Positions 27,818-41,244 of a stretch of 64,000 nt of DNA are shown one piece after another. Within the stretch, counting starts at the first letter, position 1; each line of letters begins with the position of its first letter. The DNA is taken from contig JAEPRB010000163.1 of the NCBI GenBank assembly GCA_016758965.1, forward strand, positions 27,811 through 91,810. The letters run 5' to 3'. The position numbers and the translations under genes were made by a program. The DNA comes from Circinella minor (taxonomy: Eukaryota; Mucoromycota; Mucoromycetes; Mucorales; Lichtheimiaceae). Under the pieces are notes generated by a model that made no database searches, had not been told where the DNA came from, and saw only the letters and a list, made by a program, of their open reading frames with translations.

Positions 27818-30041
27818 GCAATAGCTGTAATCTTCAACGACATGGTATTAATATGGTACATCTTGTTGGCGGCTGATAGAACAAATATTATGAATGAGCT
27901 AAAAAAAATAGTATAATGCGCATATTATGATGGTACAAGTGACATCCTGGTTTTTGCTGGTTACATATGTATAATAATAGGTATCATAGCAAAAAACAAC
28001 CACTTGACACAGATTCTCAAAAATCTACTAGTATTTAATCTTACTTGTTATATTGTATACGTATGAAGAGTCAGTTAGATGATGGTGACAAGATATATTT
28101 CGTGTAATACGCAGTTGTGCAAGTGAACATGGAAAAAGTGAACACAGCTAAAATTTTCTTATCTTTGTCTGATGATAATTGTATAATGATTCATTAAAAT
28201 GCCCATCATGTTTTTTACGTTGTCTTTGAAAAACTCATTGAACTAACATAATAAACAATTTCCACCCATCTGTGCATCTCCATTCTTGAACACCCTTTCT
28301 ATGCTGTATGCTAGATGTTCAAGATTTTATGTTTTTAGTAAATGTAAATTTTTCACTATAGACGTTTAACTTGAAGTCTTCTACAAGCTAAAAGCTCACG
28401 GCAGTGCAAAATTAGAACTATCTAATGATATTATACACTATTGTGATCTGCTTTTTAATATATTAATATAAAATTTTATAATAACCAAAACGCACTTAAC
28501 AATATCATAAACATGAAGTAACAAAATCGATTCCTGCAAAACAAACAAAAAGAAAATGATTTAAACTCTATCCCCCAGTTCTCTACATATGTATTTATTT
28601 ATCAAGTACGTAAAAAAAAACTATATCTAAAAGAATTGATTTAGAAATTTGAATGTACGTAGCCGAATTGGAACGAAAAAAAAAGTATAAAAAAGGACTC
28701 TTAGAAAATATACAACGTTTATTTAATAATGAGGGATTTAAGCTGTAACGTGTGAATACATTGATAATCATCGATGGTTATGTTCTGCCAGTAAAAATTT
28801 CTAATTTCATTCAATAATATTCCCTGATTATTCAAATAATGGCACTATTCTCTTCTCCTTCCTTTTATCGCTTTCACAAGGTACAAATATTTCTGATTTA
28901 TTGAGTGTATATATACAGCTATACACCAAATGAAAAATATGAAGCTTGTACTATTGTTTTATTATTTATATTATGACGGTTTCAATAATATCAAGACTCG
29001 TCGTTACTATCATCAGGTAACAGTGCTACTTAACTACTTCTAATGGTTTTTTCATGAGTAGAAGATGCCATTGCCGTATTAATAGCAGCATCTTATTTAG
29101 CATACTCAATTACTTATTGTATGTGTATGAAATGCGAGTGATAAGCTTATCCAGCAGATACAAATAAAATGTAATCGTATTCTAATTACAACAACAAGAG
29201 GAGGTAGTAGCTATTTTATAAGTGCAGTAATAATAAAGCCACTTATGCAGGTTTCTTCTGACAAAAACACTTCTAATAACATTACTGCATCTAGATGATA
29301 AATTTGGGTCTGTGCGTATTATTATTTATAAATTTAGCATAGGCATTAATTTTCCGCTTTTCTTATTAATAACTAAAACAATAATAGATAATAAGGACAG
29401 TTTATTTCTTTAATAATAGTAATAAAGTGAAAAAAAAATGTGTCAAATCATAATACTACTGTGAAATGGAACTTATTTATAAGCTCCTCTGGGAGAACAG
29501 CATATACGGAGTTTCTAGCCATTTTTTAAAGTTTTTTTGTTCACACCCTTCTCTCCTTCGCGAAAATAGCTTAAAAAATAAAAAAAAAGTCAAACTTTCT
29601 TTTTTATTCTACTTTGTCTTATAATATAAAAAATAATGCTAACTATACAAATCCTTTTGTATTTCATTCAATAAACGCGAGTCATTTAAATTGTTTTATC
29701 CAATGGCAAAAATATATCGCTGGTTTTTCTCACCTATAAAAAAATCGAAAAAAGCGGGATTTTGGAAAGTTTTGGTAAAGTCTAACCCGTTATGACATTA
29801 ATACCCCAAATCCGGTCCGTTAAAAACTGGGTATGTGTGTGACAAAAAAAAGTTCGGAGGGATTAAGTATGGACGATCCTTGCACTTTTTGGTGTGGAGC
29901 CGAAAAAAAAAATTATCAGCCTTTTTTTCTTTTTTTTTTCTACTGCTTTTTTTTTCTTTTTCCCTTTTCTTATCCTCAACCCCTAAAAAAACGTTTGGCG
30001 TATATAAAACTAAGTCGTTGCTGTTGATTAAGAAGTATTGA
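27818..30041. other. Gene-free AT-rich region upstream of the potassium channel gene
   Basis: About 2.2 kb with no gene. The right end has a T/C-rich stretch (29918-29985) and a TATATAAAA box at 30001-30009, shortly before the channel gene ATG. Confidence 0.55.
30001..30009 (+). promoter_or_regulatory. TATA-like box before the Kv channel gene
   Basis: TATATAAAA lies 33 nt upstream of the start codon, downstream of a pyrimidine-rich tract. The short distance implies either a very short leader or that this box is not the main promoter element. Confidence 0.4.
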
Positions 30042-32496
30042 ATGGGTTTATTTCGAAAAAAAGGAAGCTTCTCGAAATTACACGATGAAGAAGAACCAGC
30101 CAGTTTATTGGATCACGACAGCAATGGCAGTACCATTGAACTTGTAGCCCCAGGAATGGGATGGTCAACAAGACACGATGCTATTTCATCAGATGATGAA
30201 TCAGATAACGAAAGACAAACAAATATCACTCGTAATCGAAAGAAACGTACAATAGGTCAATTATCCGGGGGCTTTATATCTATATCACAACTTGCACATG
30301 AAGAGCCAAGTAGAACAGCGACCCCAGATACGAGTCGTAGTAGTAATGAGCATGAAGAAGCTGAAGCAGTTGCAGATGCCGCGAACGAAGCAAATATGGG
30401 ACCAGACCCAGCAGATTTTAAAAGTGACTTGAAATGTCGGCTTTACTTTTTGATGGAACAACCATCCAGTAGTAGTGCTGCATTTTGGACTAACGTGATA
30501 GTTTCCATGCTGATTGTATTAAGTGCTGTCATGACAACCATTGAAACAATCCCTACTTTTCGATCAACTGAAAGCAACAGTGTCTGGTATGATATATGAT
30601 GATTGATTATGGTTTATAACAAAGAGAGAACTAGAGCACCATTTAATCTATAAACTTGACATTAACATACAAACTCGTGTATCGTTATGATTATGATTAA
30701 TACTAGGTTCAAATTGGAAACAACTATGGTTGCACTTTTTACGATTGAATATCTTGTACGTGTATTTGCTCACACTGATTCATTACGGATGCTGGGACGC
30801 TTCTTTATCTGTAAGTAGTATCATTCGCTTTATTAATTATTGTTTAATTATTTTTTAACCGAGAACTCTTTAATTATTATAGCACCACTTTCAATCATTG
30901 ACTTTATTGCAATTATGCCATTCTATATTGAACTTCTTGCTAGTCGCGATACGGTACGAATATATACATCCATTGGCAAATTTATTTCATGAGAGAGAAA
31001 TGCTGAAATTTTATATGGTATATGTTTAACAGACTTACGAGTTTCGATTTACAATCCTTCGATTATTTCGATTGTTACGTTTATTCAAGTCATACAAATA
31101 TTCCAATACAATTATCATGACAATTGAAGTCATGGTTGTTGCTTTACGTCGTTCAAGTGATGCTCTCTATGCATTATTTTTCTTTTTGGTAACATCAATT
31201 GTTTTGATAGCTACTTTACTTTATTTTGCTGAACGTGGTGTTTGGGATGAAAATTTAAAAACGTTTGTTGATCCTTCTGGTGATCCAAGGTAAAAGAAAA
31301 GTGATAACTACTTTAATAATGAAAGATATTGTTGACTTTAAAACATAATTTGCTTAATTTTGTGCTCCAAATATTTTAGTGTATTTGATAGTATTCCTGC
31401 GGCATTTTGGTTTGTTTTGGTTACCATCACGACAACAGGATATGGTCAGTATAAGTGTTATAAGGGTTTATAGTAAAAAATCATGGGTTCTTAGGACTGA
31501 CAGACTGCCTTTATGTCAAAAAAAAAAACAATAGGTGATATGGTACCTGCAACTTTTATCGGTAAATTAATTACTTTTCCGGCCATGTTATTTGGGCTTT
31601 TGGTAAGTAATAAATCATTCATGATTAGGGAAAATCCGGCACCCAATCAATTTTTAATGGCCATTTATATAACTATAGTTGATTGCGTTGCCCTCCATTA
31701 TTATTGGTCGTAATTTTACTATTGTATGGGAAGCAATGAAAAGACGACAATATTATAGTCAACTGATGACAGACCCAGAAGATGGAGGACCAGGTAAAGT
31801 TTTTGTATACATTTGTTTCTTTATTATTCATCACATTGCCTCTCACACATACAAAAAAATATTTCAGGTGGACCAGATACACAAAATGAACCAGCACAAG
31901 CGTTCTCAACTCCTCCACAACCGAACAATCCAATGTCCCCACCAACGTCCCAAACACCTGGATTTTTCGATAATGGAGATGATGCCATTTTAAATCAATT
32001 ACAAACACTGATGGTTGTCACAAGACAAAATCAAGAAGCTATTCAACATATTCTTTCTGTCCTTGAAAAACAACAACGCAAACCTTCTAATTTTTCTGGA
32101 CAAGATGAGTTTGAAGCTGATATTGGACAACCTACAACTACTTCAGTACGAAAACGTTCACAACAATATAGCTCAAATATACATATTAATGATGAAGTAA
32201 CACATCATCGTCACCATCATCCACAACAGCACCAACATCATGAAGACGATGATACTATTGTTGAAAATTCTTCAAATAGTAGCAATAATAGTTCTAAAGG
32301 AAAAAGTGCTGCGATATCCAATCAAAGCAATGTGGATATTACGCCGACTGCTGTAGTACCGACAGCATCATCATCATCATCACCTTCGCGATTAACTGAA
32401 GCACCAGTACCAAATATATCTTCTACCACTTCAATGACATCGCCATCCGTACATAATAACAACAATGAAAATTCTCATTATCATCCGTCAGCATAA
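30042..32496 (+). CDS. Voltage-gated potassium channel, six-TM Kv type
   Basis: Eight exons: 30042-30586, 30707-30810, 30883-30953, 31033-31289, 31380-31444, 31535-31602, 31679-31793 and 31868-32496; 617 residues. It is predicted to carry K+ across a membrane in response to voltage. An acidic cytosolic N-terminus of about 145 residues (no T1 tetramerisation motif seen) is followed by S1 (about 150-172), S2 (187-205, FTIEYLVRVFAH), S3 (218-236), S4 (about 244-260 with spaced Arg/Lys, LRLFRLLRLFKSYK), S5 (280-305), pore loop with filter TTTGYGD (about 343-349) and S6 (357-387). The C-terminal third is rich in Ser, Asn and His and probably disordered. Most described fungal K+ channels are TOK-type, so the Shaker-like layout is notable. 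Confidence 0.93.
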
Positions 32497-33531
32497 AAAT
32501 GAGAAACATTCGTCATATACATAATAAACTTACCCCAGCGAGAGAGAAAGCTATAGAACAAAACTCGGATTATTTATTACACTCTCTTCTACAACAGACA
32601 CTCATTTTTTTTGTAAATAATTAGATAGATATAATCATGTATTATTATTATTAGTTTATTAAACACCTTCTCAAGAAGTATAATTTCATATGAACATTTG
32701 TTTGACGCTTCATATCATTGACATCCGATAGGTATAATTATTTTTCTTTTCATGACGTCACAGCAAAAATTTTATAGATTATTATCGCCACCATCGTCAG
32801 TTATCTTACATATATATGTGTATGTATAAACAAGCAAATATGTTAGATATGAGCTTATCACTTTTCTAACAACAACACTTCCCGTTTTTCCCCTGCAGGT
32901 AAAATCAATAATAATAATAATAATAAAAACATACAAAACTAATGTGGTAGATATTACACCTCGACACATCACTATAAAAATGATTATGAGCAATACATGA
33001 AATTCATTAAAGATATGACGATGTAGTATATCTATTATATATATGGAAGAATGATGATGATTCTCATCAACCAGCTTTATAAAGAATAGTTCAAAGAGAT
33101 TTTGTTATGGTTTAGCTTTGTACATAAAAAAACCCATGGTTCCACTGGAAAGCAGAAACCAACAAAAAAAAATTACAGTAATCGAAAATAAGAGAACTTT
33201 CTTCATGAAAGTTCTGAAAACTTAAAGTCCACAATCGGCGAATTCTTTCGTATCATCATTATCATTAACATCATCATCAAAATAGACTTCTTGTGCAACT
33301 TTATAATGAGAAAAAATTCTATAATAATCCATTTTTTAATAATAGTACTAGAATACTAACAACAGTAGAATAATAAAAGTAATAATAAAACTAACAAAAT
33401 ACTATAATTTAATGGAAAGTTGACAAAAGAAATAGAGATGTCCTGTACAAAAAAAATACGCATGTGTGGAGAGAAAAGACAGATAGGGATATATGAACTA
33501 TGGAATAAAAGAGAATAAAAGAAAGCTGAAT
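32497..33531. other. Convergent intergenic region
   Basis: About 1 kb between the channel gene (+) and the kinase gene (-), which end towards each other. It contains ATA/ATT repeats (for example 32909-32925). Short antisense frames have no content. Confidence 0.6.
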
Positions 33532-35405
33532 TTATCGAATTACTGGTGTTGGTATACAATGATAGTGTCTCCAACCATTGGCCAAGGCCCCGTCTTCACA
33601 CATTTCAATTTTATTCGACATCCATTCACAGGCAAGTATCTGGTCTACCGTCCAGCGGGTAACAGGGTTCACATCAAGCATGCCAGCTAAACACTCCCGT
33701 TCTTCTTCAGCCAAGCTGACTTTATGTTTATTATTTGCTTGTAAATATTGCTCACTACCACCATCCCAAAGTTCGCATTTTATTGGACCTATTTCTTCAC
33801 GTTGATTACAATATATTCCATATTCTGGATCACCACCATCTTCAGCAGCAGCGGCTACAGCGGATGGAGAGCCAGGTTTTGCGCCTGGTGGAGGTGGGAA
33901 GTGACCAACACCATTATAAAAAGCAGATGTGAATGGAAGATATCCAAAGCGCATACAATAATAAGTTACTGCGGCACTCCAAATATCAAGAGCTTGGCCA
34001 TCATAACTATCATTATCATCCTTAAGTGTCCAAATTTCCGGTGACCAGAATTGGGAAGATCCACACCAGTGCTTACATCGTTGTGCTTCACGTTGGAAAG
34101 GTGCTTTAACGACATTGGCAACACCAAAATCGGCTATTTTAAGTGTACCTCCTGTTGTCAAGATTAAATTTTCGGGCTGTATTTGCTTTCATTTTAATGT
34201 CCATTTCATATAATTAAAAATTTGATTATGCTTCTTTTCATTTACCTTTATGTCACGATGTGCAATACCAGTGGAATGTAAGTGCTGTAATCCAAGAATC
34301 AGCTGCTTAAACAAACAAGCTTGTTCCATAGATGGCATCACAGGCCGTTCACCGAGTAATGTGAAAAGATCACCTCCTGCACACTTTTACAGCGAAAAAT
34401 TAAATAAATAAAAAAAGACGATTCGAGATAAGCAAGAAAGAAAATGGATATGAAAGATTATGTATCATGTACGGTGATAACAAAAAAAATACATAAATAT
34501 AACAAACCCCTTCCATCTCCCTCCCTATTTTCTTATCGAACAGTTATATTAACACAGAATCTTACATATTCCATAATTGTACACCAATGATCTTGTTCGT
34601 CTAAAACAAGATCCAATGTCTTGACAACATTGGTATGATTGGAAACCGATTTACTGATACAGTATTCATTATGCATTCGTTTAAGATAGTCACGTTCTGT
34701 TTCATCACGATCTGGCTTTTTAAATTCTTTTACGGCTAGAATATTTTTTCGATCCGATGAACGTATTAGTCGAATGACAGCTGTTGCACCACTTGCAATA
34801 TTCTTTCGTGATGTTGCCCCCATTCCTTTATGAGATCGTTCAGGTTTTACATATTCACCGTACTTTTCTGACAATCGTCCTATATGAGGATTTCCTACCG
34901 GTCTGTTTGTGCTCGATGTAGGTGTTTGAGCTGTTGTGTTTATAGTATTTGATGCTGAAGAAGATCGACGAAATAGACGAGAAAAAATATTTCCTTCTGT
35001 GCTGCTCTGCCGTGAGTTAATTGGTGAAACGGGTGAGGTTAGCGTACTATTAGTATTATCCTCTGCAGGTGTAGTAGTAATTGTAGGACGAGTTGTGGTG
35101 TTACTATTATCAACAACAATCTTTGTACTTGTATTATTGTTATTTGCTGAAGTATTGTTGTCATACAATCGCTTTTTCTGTTGTTGTTGTTGCTGTGATG
35201 GTGCTGACGACATGTCAGTAAATATACCGCTTTCTGGTGATATAGATTCTCGAGTGGATACTGTTGAGCCTGATAATACAGGGCAATCGTCAGGAACTTG
35301 TTCTTCTCCTGATGGAATCATTTTTTCTGATAAATAAGTGTGATTAAGAGATGGATCGATAAGCCAAGGTTCTGGTGGAGGATTCAAAGTTGTAGAAGAG
35401 GGCAT
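33532..35405 (-). CDS. Ser/Thr protein kinase, Hal4/Sat4-Hal5-like
   Basis: Exons 34566-35405, 34246-34383 and 33532-34176; 540 residues. The N-terminal half is Ser/Thr/Asn-rich and disordered. The kinase domain (about 195-530) shows a degenerate glycine loop in NIASGATAVIRLI, the Lys in ILAVKEFKK, HRDIKPEN (catalytic Asp near 324), DFG (near 342) and SPEIW in place of APE. The GATAVIRL loop, the MHNEYCISKSVSNHTNVV helix and CAGGDLF hinge region fit the fungal Hal4/Hal5/Npr-type kinases that control plasma-membrane K+ and nutrient transporters. The assignment is from motif memory, and other fungal-specific CAMK-like kinases remain possible. Its tail-to-tail neighbour is a K+ channel gene. Confidence 0.88.
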
Positions 35406-37519
35406 TCTCTATTCGAGAACTAATATAAAGAATTGTACTGGTCGATTATACTAGGTTATATAATTAATTTTAAAGACTACCAAAGACAAGTCGATGCATA
35501 TCCAAAAAAAAAAAAGAATAATTAAAAGAGCTGAGCGAGAAAAAAGAATAAGAAAAAGGAAGTTTAATGCGTAAATAAAACTTTTATATATAAGGTAATG
35601 TACGCACAAATGCAAAATGTGTGTCTTGTGCGGTGTGGCAATCAGCAGAGCTGGGGTTACATAAAAGATTGTACACAAAGAGAAAGTTTATAACAAATAG
35701 AATCAAAAATGGTTATCAACTAGTTTATTTTTAGCTAATCAAATATTGGACAAAGCCAGGTCCAACGTAACACTTCTTTTCACTTGATGTGTTTTAGAAT
35801 TTTCTTTCTATTTCACTGTCAATTTTTCCTTTCGGGAGTTTTTATAGGCTTTTTTTCTTGAGTAAGAGAAAGAAGAAAGAAAGGTGAAAAGAATACAACA
35901 CTTACCAGATTTCTATGGATGAGGTAACGGTGATATGTACACCTACAACGCTCATAGCGTATACAATGGATCTTGTTTTTTATAACAATATGCTTCATCC
36001 CAACTCCTCACAATTCCTTCACTCCTCCCCCTCTCCCAAAAAGAAAAAAAATTGGAATTTTATAATCCTCAGACAGTCTAAGATTTATAACGCAGATCAT
36101 GTGTTATATCCCAGCTTATGAGCCACAATTATATGGAATACAGTAACCACTTTAATCTAAGCGTGCGAAGTGCTTTCATGTTCTTTGTTCATCTATCATC
36201 GCTTTTTTTATGATCCCGCTCGATTAATGGTTCTGGAATCCTTTCAAATGAGCATTTATACAAAAAATATAAATATACGTCATATATATATTTTTGTAAG
36301 TTACCACTTCACACAACATTTTTTTTAACTTTTCAAGGTCTTTATTTGTATCTATGATAAAACTCGTTTTACGTATTTACTTTTATTGTTATTTTATAAC
36401 TATATGCACTATAATCATCATAATATTGTATAATGTACATTATTCTTATTTATTAATATATATAGATGAAAAAACAGCACATAACTGTATTAACTATTCG
36501 TGACAATAAGAGTATTCGTCCTAAATTCAAATGTACGTAACACAAAAAATAATATCCATCCACAGGGGTAACCCTGATCCTTGAACGAAAAAGCGATATC
36601 TTTTGGATCATTGAAAGTAGATTCATTAAATTTTGAAAGCAAGAAGATATTTAAAAACCCCTGGCTATATTATATATTAATATTCAAATCTTATATTTTT
36701 ATTAATCTGACTTCTGGATTGCGAACATCCCCGACCACACAAATTCTATAATTCTTTTTTATTATCTCAACGGCTGTTATAAATGAAAAGAAACATTATT
36801 TCAGCAAAGTCACTATAGTGTTGTTTTTGGTGATGACTTCTCAAATAATCAATGTATGTATCATCGAATAAAGATAAAAGTATCATACAATGTTGCTGAG
36901 CGACAAATATATATATATGCTGATCACTTTGACTACGTAATACAGAAAGTGTTAGATACCTTTCATACATCTAGAAAAAATAAAAAAATAAAATTCTCTA
37001 CGATCAAACAACTCTCTCACTCTTTTCTGTTATTTATTTTTGTGTTACTTGAAACAAGAGTCATTTTCACCATATAAGATAAAGCACCTCATTTTCTTAA
37101 TTCCACAGAATAAATATTTTCAGTTACAGAAAATTATAATCTCTAAGCTCATATTCCATTATTTTAGGATGTAACAAGGATTATATTTGATCAAGTGAAG
37201 AATAATTTTGTTTTTTATGCATATATTATACTCAAGATTGATAAATATTTACGCTTTTCTATTATGATCAACATAAAATAAATGTATGTATACTGTTAGG
37301 AAACGAACTATATAAAGAGAATGGGCCCTGATTAAAAAAAAATCACACGATATTCTTGATATATCCGCGATAATATTAAGCTTTTTTGTATATCAATCAA
37401 ACTAAAAAAAAAAATTCTGCACGGTTCATCATATGTCTGGTGGCTTTTAGCTTTTCTGCTGTTATTAAATACCAAAACGTAATTATGTGTTTTTAATCAC
37501 ATAGGATAGTCATATGCTT

Positions 37520-37541
37520 TCTCTCTCTCTCTCTCTCTCTC
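37520..37541. repeat. (CT)n microsatellite
   Basis: Uninterrupted TC/CT run of about 11 units in intergenic DNA. Confidence 0.9.
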
Positions 37542-39547
37542 ATTATTACATGGAGGCTCGTCGCTTGAAAAATCATTACAATGATAATAGCCGTAGTCAA
37601 CGTGACGTTCTAATCTCTACTGAAAAATATATGCAATCAAATAATAACAGACTGCTCACATAAAATAATACACAATGCCTTAGATATTATAATGAAGTGT
37701 GGATAAACAAACTGGAGTCCGAATAAACTATATGTTATGTAATATCGCTTTTGTATCGATGGATAATTTGAGTAAAGATATTCGTAAAAATGTTTTGAAT
37801 CAGCCTGTTTTCAATTTTATACGTAACCTCATTTTTTGTTAAACTTGAAAAGGAAAAATTTAATGGTGGTATAATAGTTAGGTTTATATGATATAGAATT
37901 GTAACGAAACCAATTTCAATTGAACTTATGGGTTAACATCAACTATGGAATGTGTTAAGTAGAAGACCATCTTAGCTTATTTGTATGCACCCACCTGATG
38001 TTTGTGATATACCCATCTCCACGGCTAAAAAAGTAAATCGACTGTGCTAATCACTATTAAAATAACAGAAAACAAATATTTGCTTTTGATAAAGTTACGG
38101 GCAGCCGCAATTTGCTGGGTCACCAATGGGTAGCCTTCCGAAGAAAGCGCTTGCACTCTGGACATATTACTGTACGTATCATCGCGTCATTCAATAAGCA
38201 TCTAAAAAAAATCCATCAAAAAAGCGTTTATCTATACTATAACTTCGTATAAAACCGTAATTGCGGATAACGAACCAAACCACTCTAAAGAGGAAAAAGC
38301 AAGAATATAAGGTATTTTTATCGAATGCAATGATGAAGTGACACTGATGCCTGCTTTCGTGAATATGAAACGTTTTAATGGGACAGATAAAAATAGAAAA
38401 AGTAATACTAATATTATACCGTATTTTGATAACTGAATATTCTGTCATGTCTTGAATAACTACATTAAATGTTTTATCATTGATAATACAAAAAAAATTC
38501 ATTTTCCAATAATAATATCATATCAGAAGAAAAATACGTTTACGTTATTCGCTTTCTTTTATATTTAGTCTTTTTCTGATGTCCATGATTTAATATAATA
38601 TACGCATACTAAATCTTTACTCACGCCTGTATATTAATCTTTTTTTTCCCGTATTTCTTCAATCATCATTCCGTATAAAAAACAGTTACATATCTACGAA
38701 CGTAAGTCAAATGATCTTTTACCATTAATATATAATCTTTTATTGATCTGTATTAAAATAATAAATGATGAAGCAACAAGCTCATTGTATATAGTTGCAT
38801 GATAACCAAATATCTACGTACACAATAAAAGCTGGTAAGAACAGCGTGCCTTTTATTGTTTTAATTTACTGATCAAATACATTTGGCTATATACTCAGCC
38901 AAGAAGTATGTAGACCTGTAACAGATAAATGTTATTCACACGTTTATAGCAAAATATTTGAGACTTTATTAGCAAATCTAGATGCGGAAAATATAATACT
39001 AAAATACTATATATTATGGATTATATACATTTCTATCTTGTGTATGCATATGCCCTCTTCTTGTTATTAAAAATAAAGCTTTTGAGCTTGCTTTATAAAT
39101 ACATTAACCAAGACCACGATCAATTCGAGAAAAAGAGCAAAAGATAACGAGAAAGAATTTATATCTCCTATACGTTTTGTGTTCAACTCTTTCATCAGTA
39201 ATCAAATAATAGAGTACTCAATCGCTCCATTGATTTCTATCATAACAAACATGAGTCAAAAACGAAACATTTATACGTTAACGCAGCACATCCGCCTTTA
39301 TGAACTGATTGCAGTATAGATTATATTTCTACTTTCTAATGTTAGTTTATAGGAAAACTATACTAAATACTTATTTTGATCTGGTGTTACGCGTAAAACA
39401 AAGATTCATGGATTACAAATTTGCAAAAGCAACATAATTTTTTTTTTCGTAATCCGCTTTTGACCTTTCCAAATAAAAACAAGCGCTAAACGCGAACACT
39501 TTTAAAAGTTTGATTTATTTCCCATCCATTGATCCTTCCTTCATCTT

Positions 39548-39567
39548 CATCCATCCATCCATCCATC
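39548..39567 (+). repeat. (CATC)n in the RPL9 copy A leader
   Basis: Five CATC units end 20 nt before the RPL9A start codon. A related CATC/TATC tract lies upstream of copy B (53941-53980) on the same genomic strand, hence in opposite sense relative to that gene. Confidence 0.8.
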
Positions 39568-39586
39568 TAATTTTCATTAGTTCATC

Positions 39587-40244
39587 ATGAAAGACATTAG
39601 CAAGGACGAAACCCTCGAATATCCTCAAGATGTTACTGTCAGTGTCAAGTCCCGTATTGTCACTGTCAAGGGTCCCCGTGGTGAGCTCACCAAGAACTTG
39701 AGTCATTTGAACATTGAAATTAAGTATGATGGCAAGAACAAACTTAAGTTTGTTGTCTATCATGGTGGTCGTAAGCATATTGCTGCTATCCGTACTGTTC
39801 GTTCCATTGTTCACAACATGATTGTTGGTGTTCGTCAAGGATATTTATACAAGATGCGTTACGTTTACGCCCATTTCCCCATCAACGTTATTGTCAACGG
39901 TACTAACGATGCTGTGGAAATCCGTAACTTTTTGGGTCAAAAGGTCGTTTTTAACATTAAAATGCTTGAAGGTGTCAAGTGTGAAGCTTCCAAGGCTCAA
40001 AAGGATGAATTGATCATTTCCGGTAATGATCTTGAAGCTGTTTCACAATCAGGTAAGTAAAAAATAATGATAAAGAACTCGACTTAAAAAATTATGGTTT
40101 TGTTACTAAATGTAATTATTATGATTGTTATTTATTATAGCTGCCGATATCCAACAAATTTGTAAGGTCAAGAACAAAGATATCCGTAAATTTTTGGATG
40201 GTATCTACGTTTCCGAAAAGGGTGTCATTGAACAAGAAGTCTAA
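39587..40244 (+). CDS. RPL9A: 60S ribosomal protein L9 (uL6), copy A
   Basis: Exons 39587-40052 and 40141-40244; 189 residues, the usual eukaryotic RPL9 length. It is a cytosolic large-subunit protein. Family blocks: [72 protein letters not shown] and [16 protein letters not shown]. The single intron sits late, after codon 155 (QS-AAD), with a TATTATAG acceptor. Codons are markedly richer in C-ending forms than in neighbours, consistent with high expression. A second copy with a different intron position lies at 53128-53835. Confidence 0.97.
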
Positions 40245-41244
40245 AGATATCATCCAATCAAGATTTTTCAACATAATTTTGTGCAAAAGAAAGAACTGTG
40301 TTCTATTCTTTCCTTTTGCTCAGATGTGTTGAAGTAATAAAGATACACACTCGTTCAGGGATTGGCGGCAGGAGTCATCCCACCCCCATTTTTTTGAAAT
40401 GTTTGGAATATACTTTGTGTGTTGTGATGGAAACAGAGTGAGAGGGGTGTTTTTTATTTGTGATGATGTGTTTGACTTGGAATGGGAATAAGGGGTTTGT
40501 GTCATATTAGTTCATCTTACTTTAAGGTAATAGTTGTAGTATATTCATTTAGCAAAATAGTCTTTACTCTAATTGATAATATTATAATAATAAAATTTTG
40601 TTTGATCCTGTTTGAATATATTTTTATTTGTTTCATTATATGGTTGTTTAATTGTGCTTTAATATAGTTATGTTTTTGTACTAACAAAATGAAAAGGTTT
40701 TCTATAAAGTACCACTATCTACATAATCTCACTTGGAGAGTGGAGTTGTCTGAGTTAGACCGCATATTTGCTTCGTAGGAAGAAAGTTTCAAAGGTTGAC
40801 ACGAATCATTGTATATTAGTATTGTATTTGCAACCTGTTGTTATCCAAAGCTTTCGAACACCTTCACTTTTTCAATCAAAAGTGAATTATAGTTTCTAAG
40901 GATATGTTAGTTGTGCTGACAACATCTGTTTAGAAATATATGATAGTTTTATATAGTTCTATCATTTTCTTCATTTACATAATTCTTACTCATTACAGTT
41001 GCTGAGATTCTTAAATTTGATTTATCATAAGAAGGGTATAGGTAGTATCTTTTATATACGTGATATAGAAAAGTAGTTGTTCTTGAGATAAAAGATGTGA
41101 AAAAGAAGTTTTATTGTGACATACAAGGACATTTATGCAACCGAACGGAATTTAATATAAAATTTAAACATCACTAATCATAAAAAGAAAATTTATAAAT
41201 GTCGAAAAAGAAGTATATAAATAGAGTACTAGTAGTACTAATAG
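40245..41244. other. Convergent intergenic region
   Basis: About 1 kb between the ends of RPL9A (+) and the ACT-domain gene (-). T-rich, with no recognisable gene; presumably both 3' UTRs. Confidence 0.6.

Larger units (their letters stand above)
35406..39586. other. Gene-free AT-rich region
   Basis: About 4.2 kb between the kinase and RPL9 copy A, which are divergent. It contains a CT microsatellite (37520-37541) and, at 38095-38190, a short GC-richer patch with frames open on both strands that may be a decayed coding fragment. A 103-codon minus frame at 38191-38502 has no recognisable motif. No gene is supported. Confidence 0.55.

Noticed and set aside
38191..38502. 103-codon ATG-led minus-strand ORF
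   Set aside because: Composition is Phe/Ile-rich as expected of AT-rich noise and no domain is recognisable. The nearby GC-rich patch is more interesting and is listed separately.
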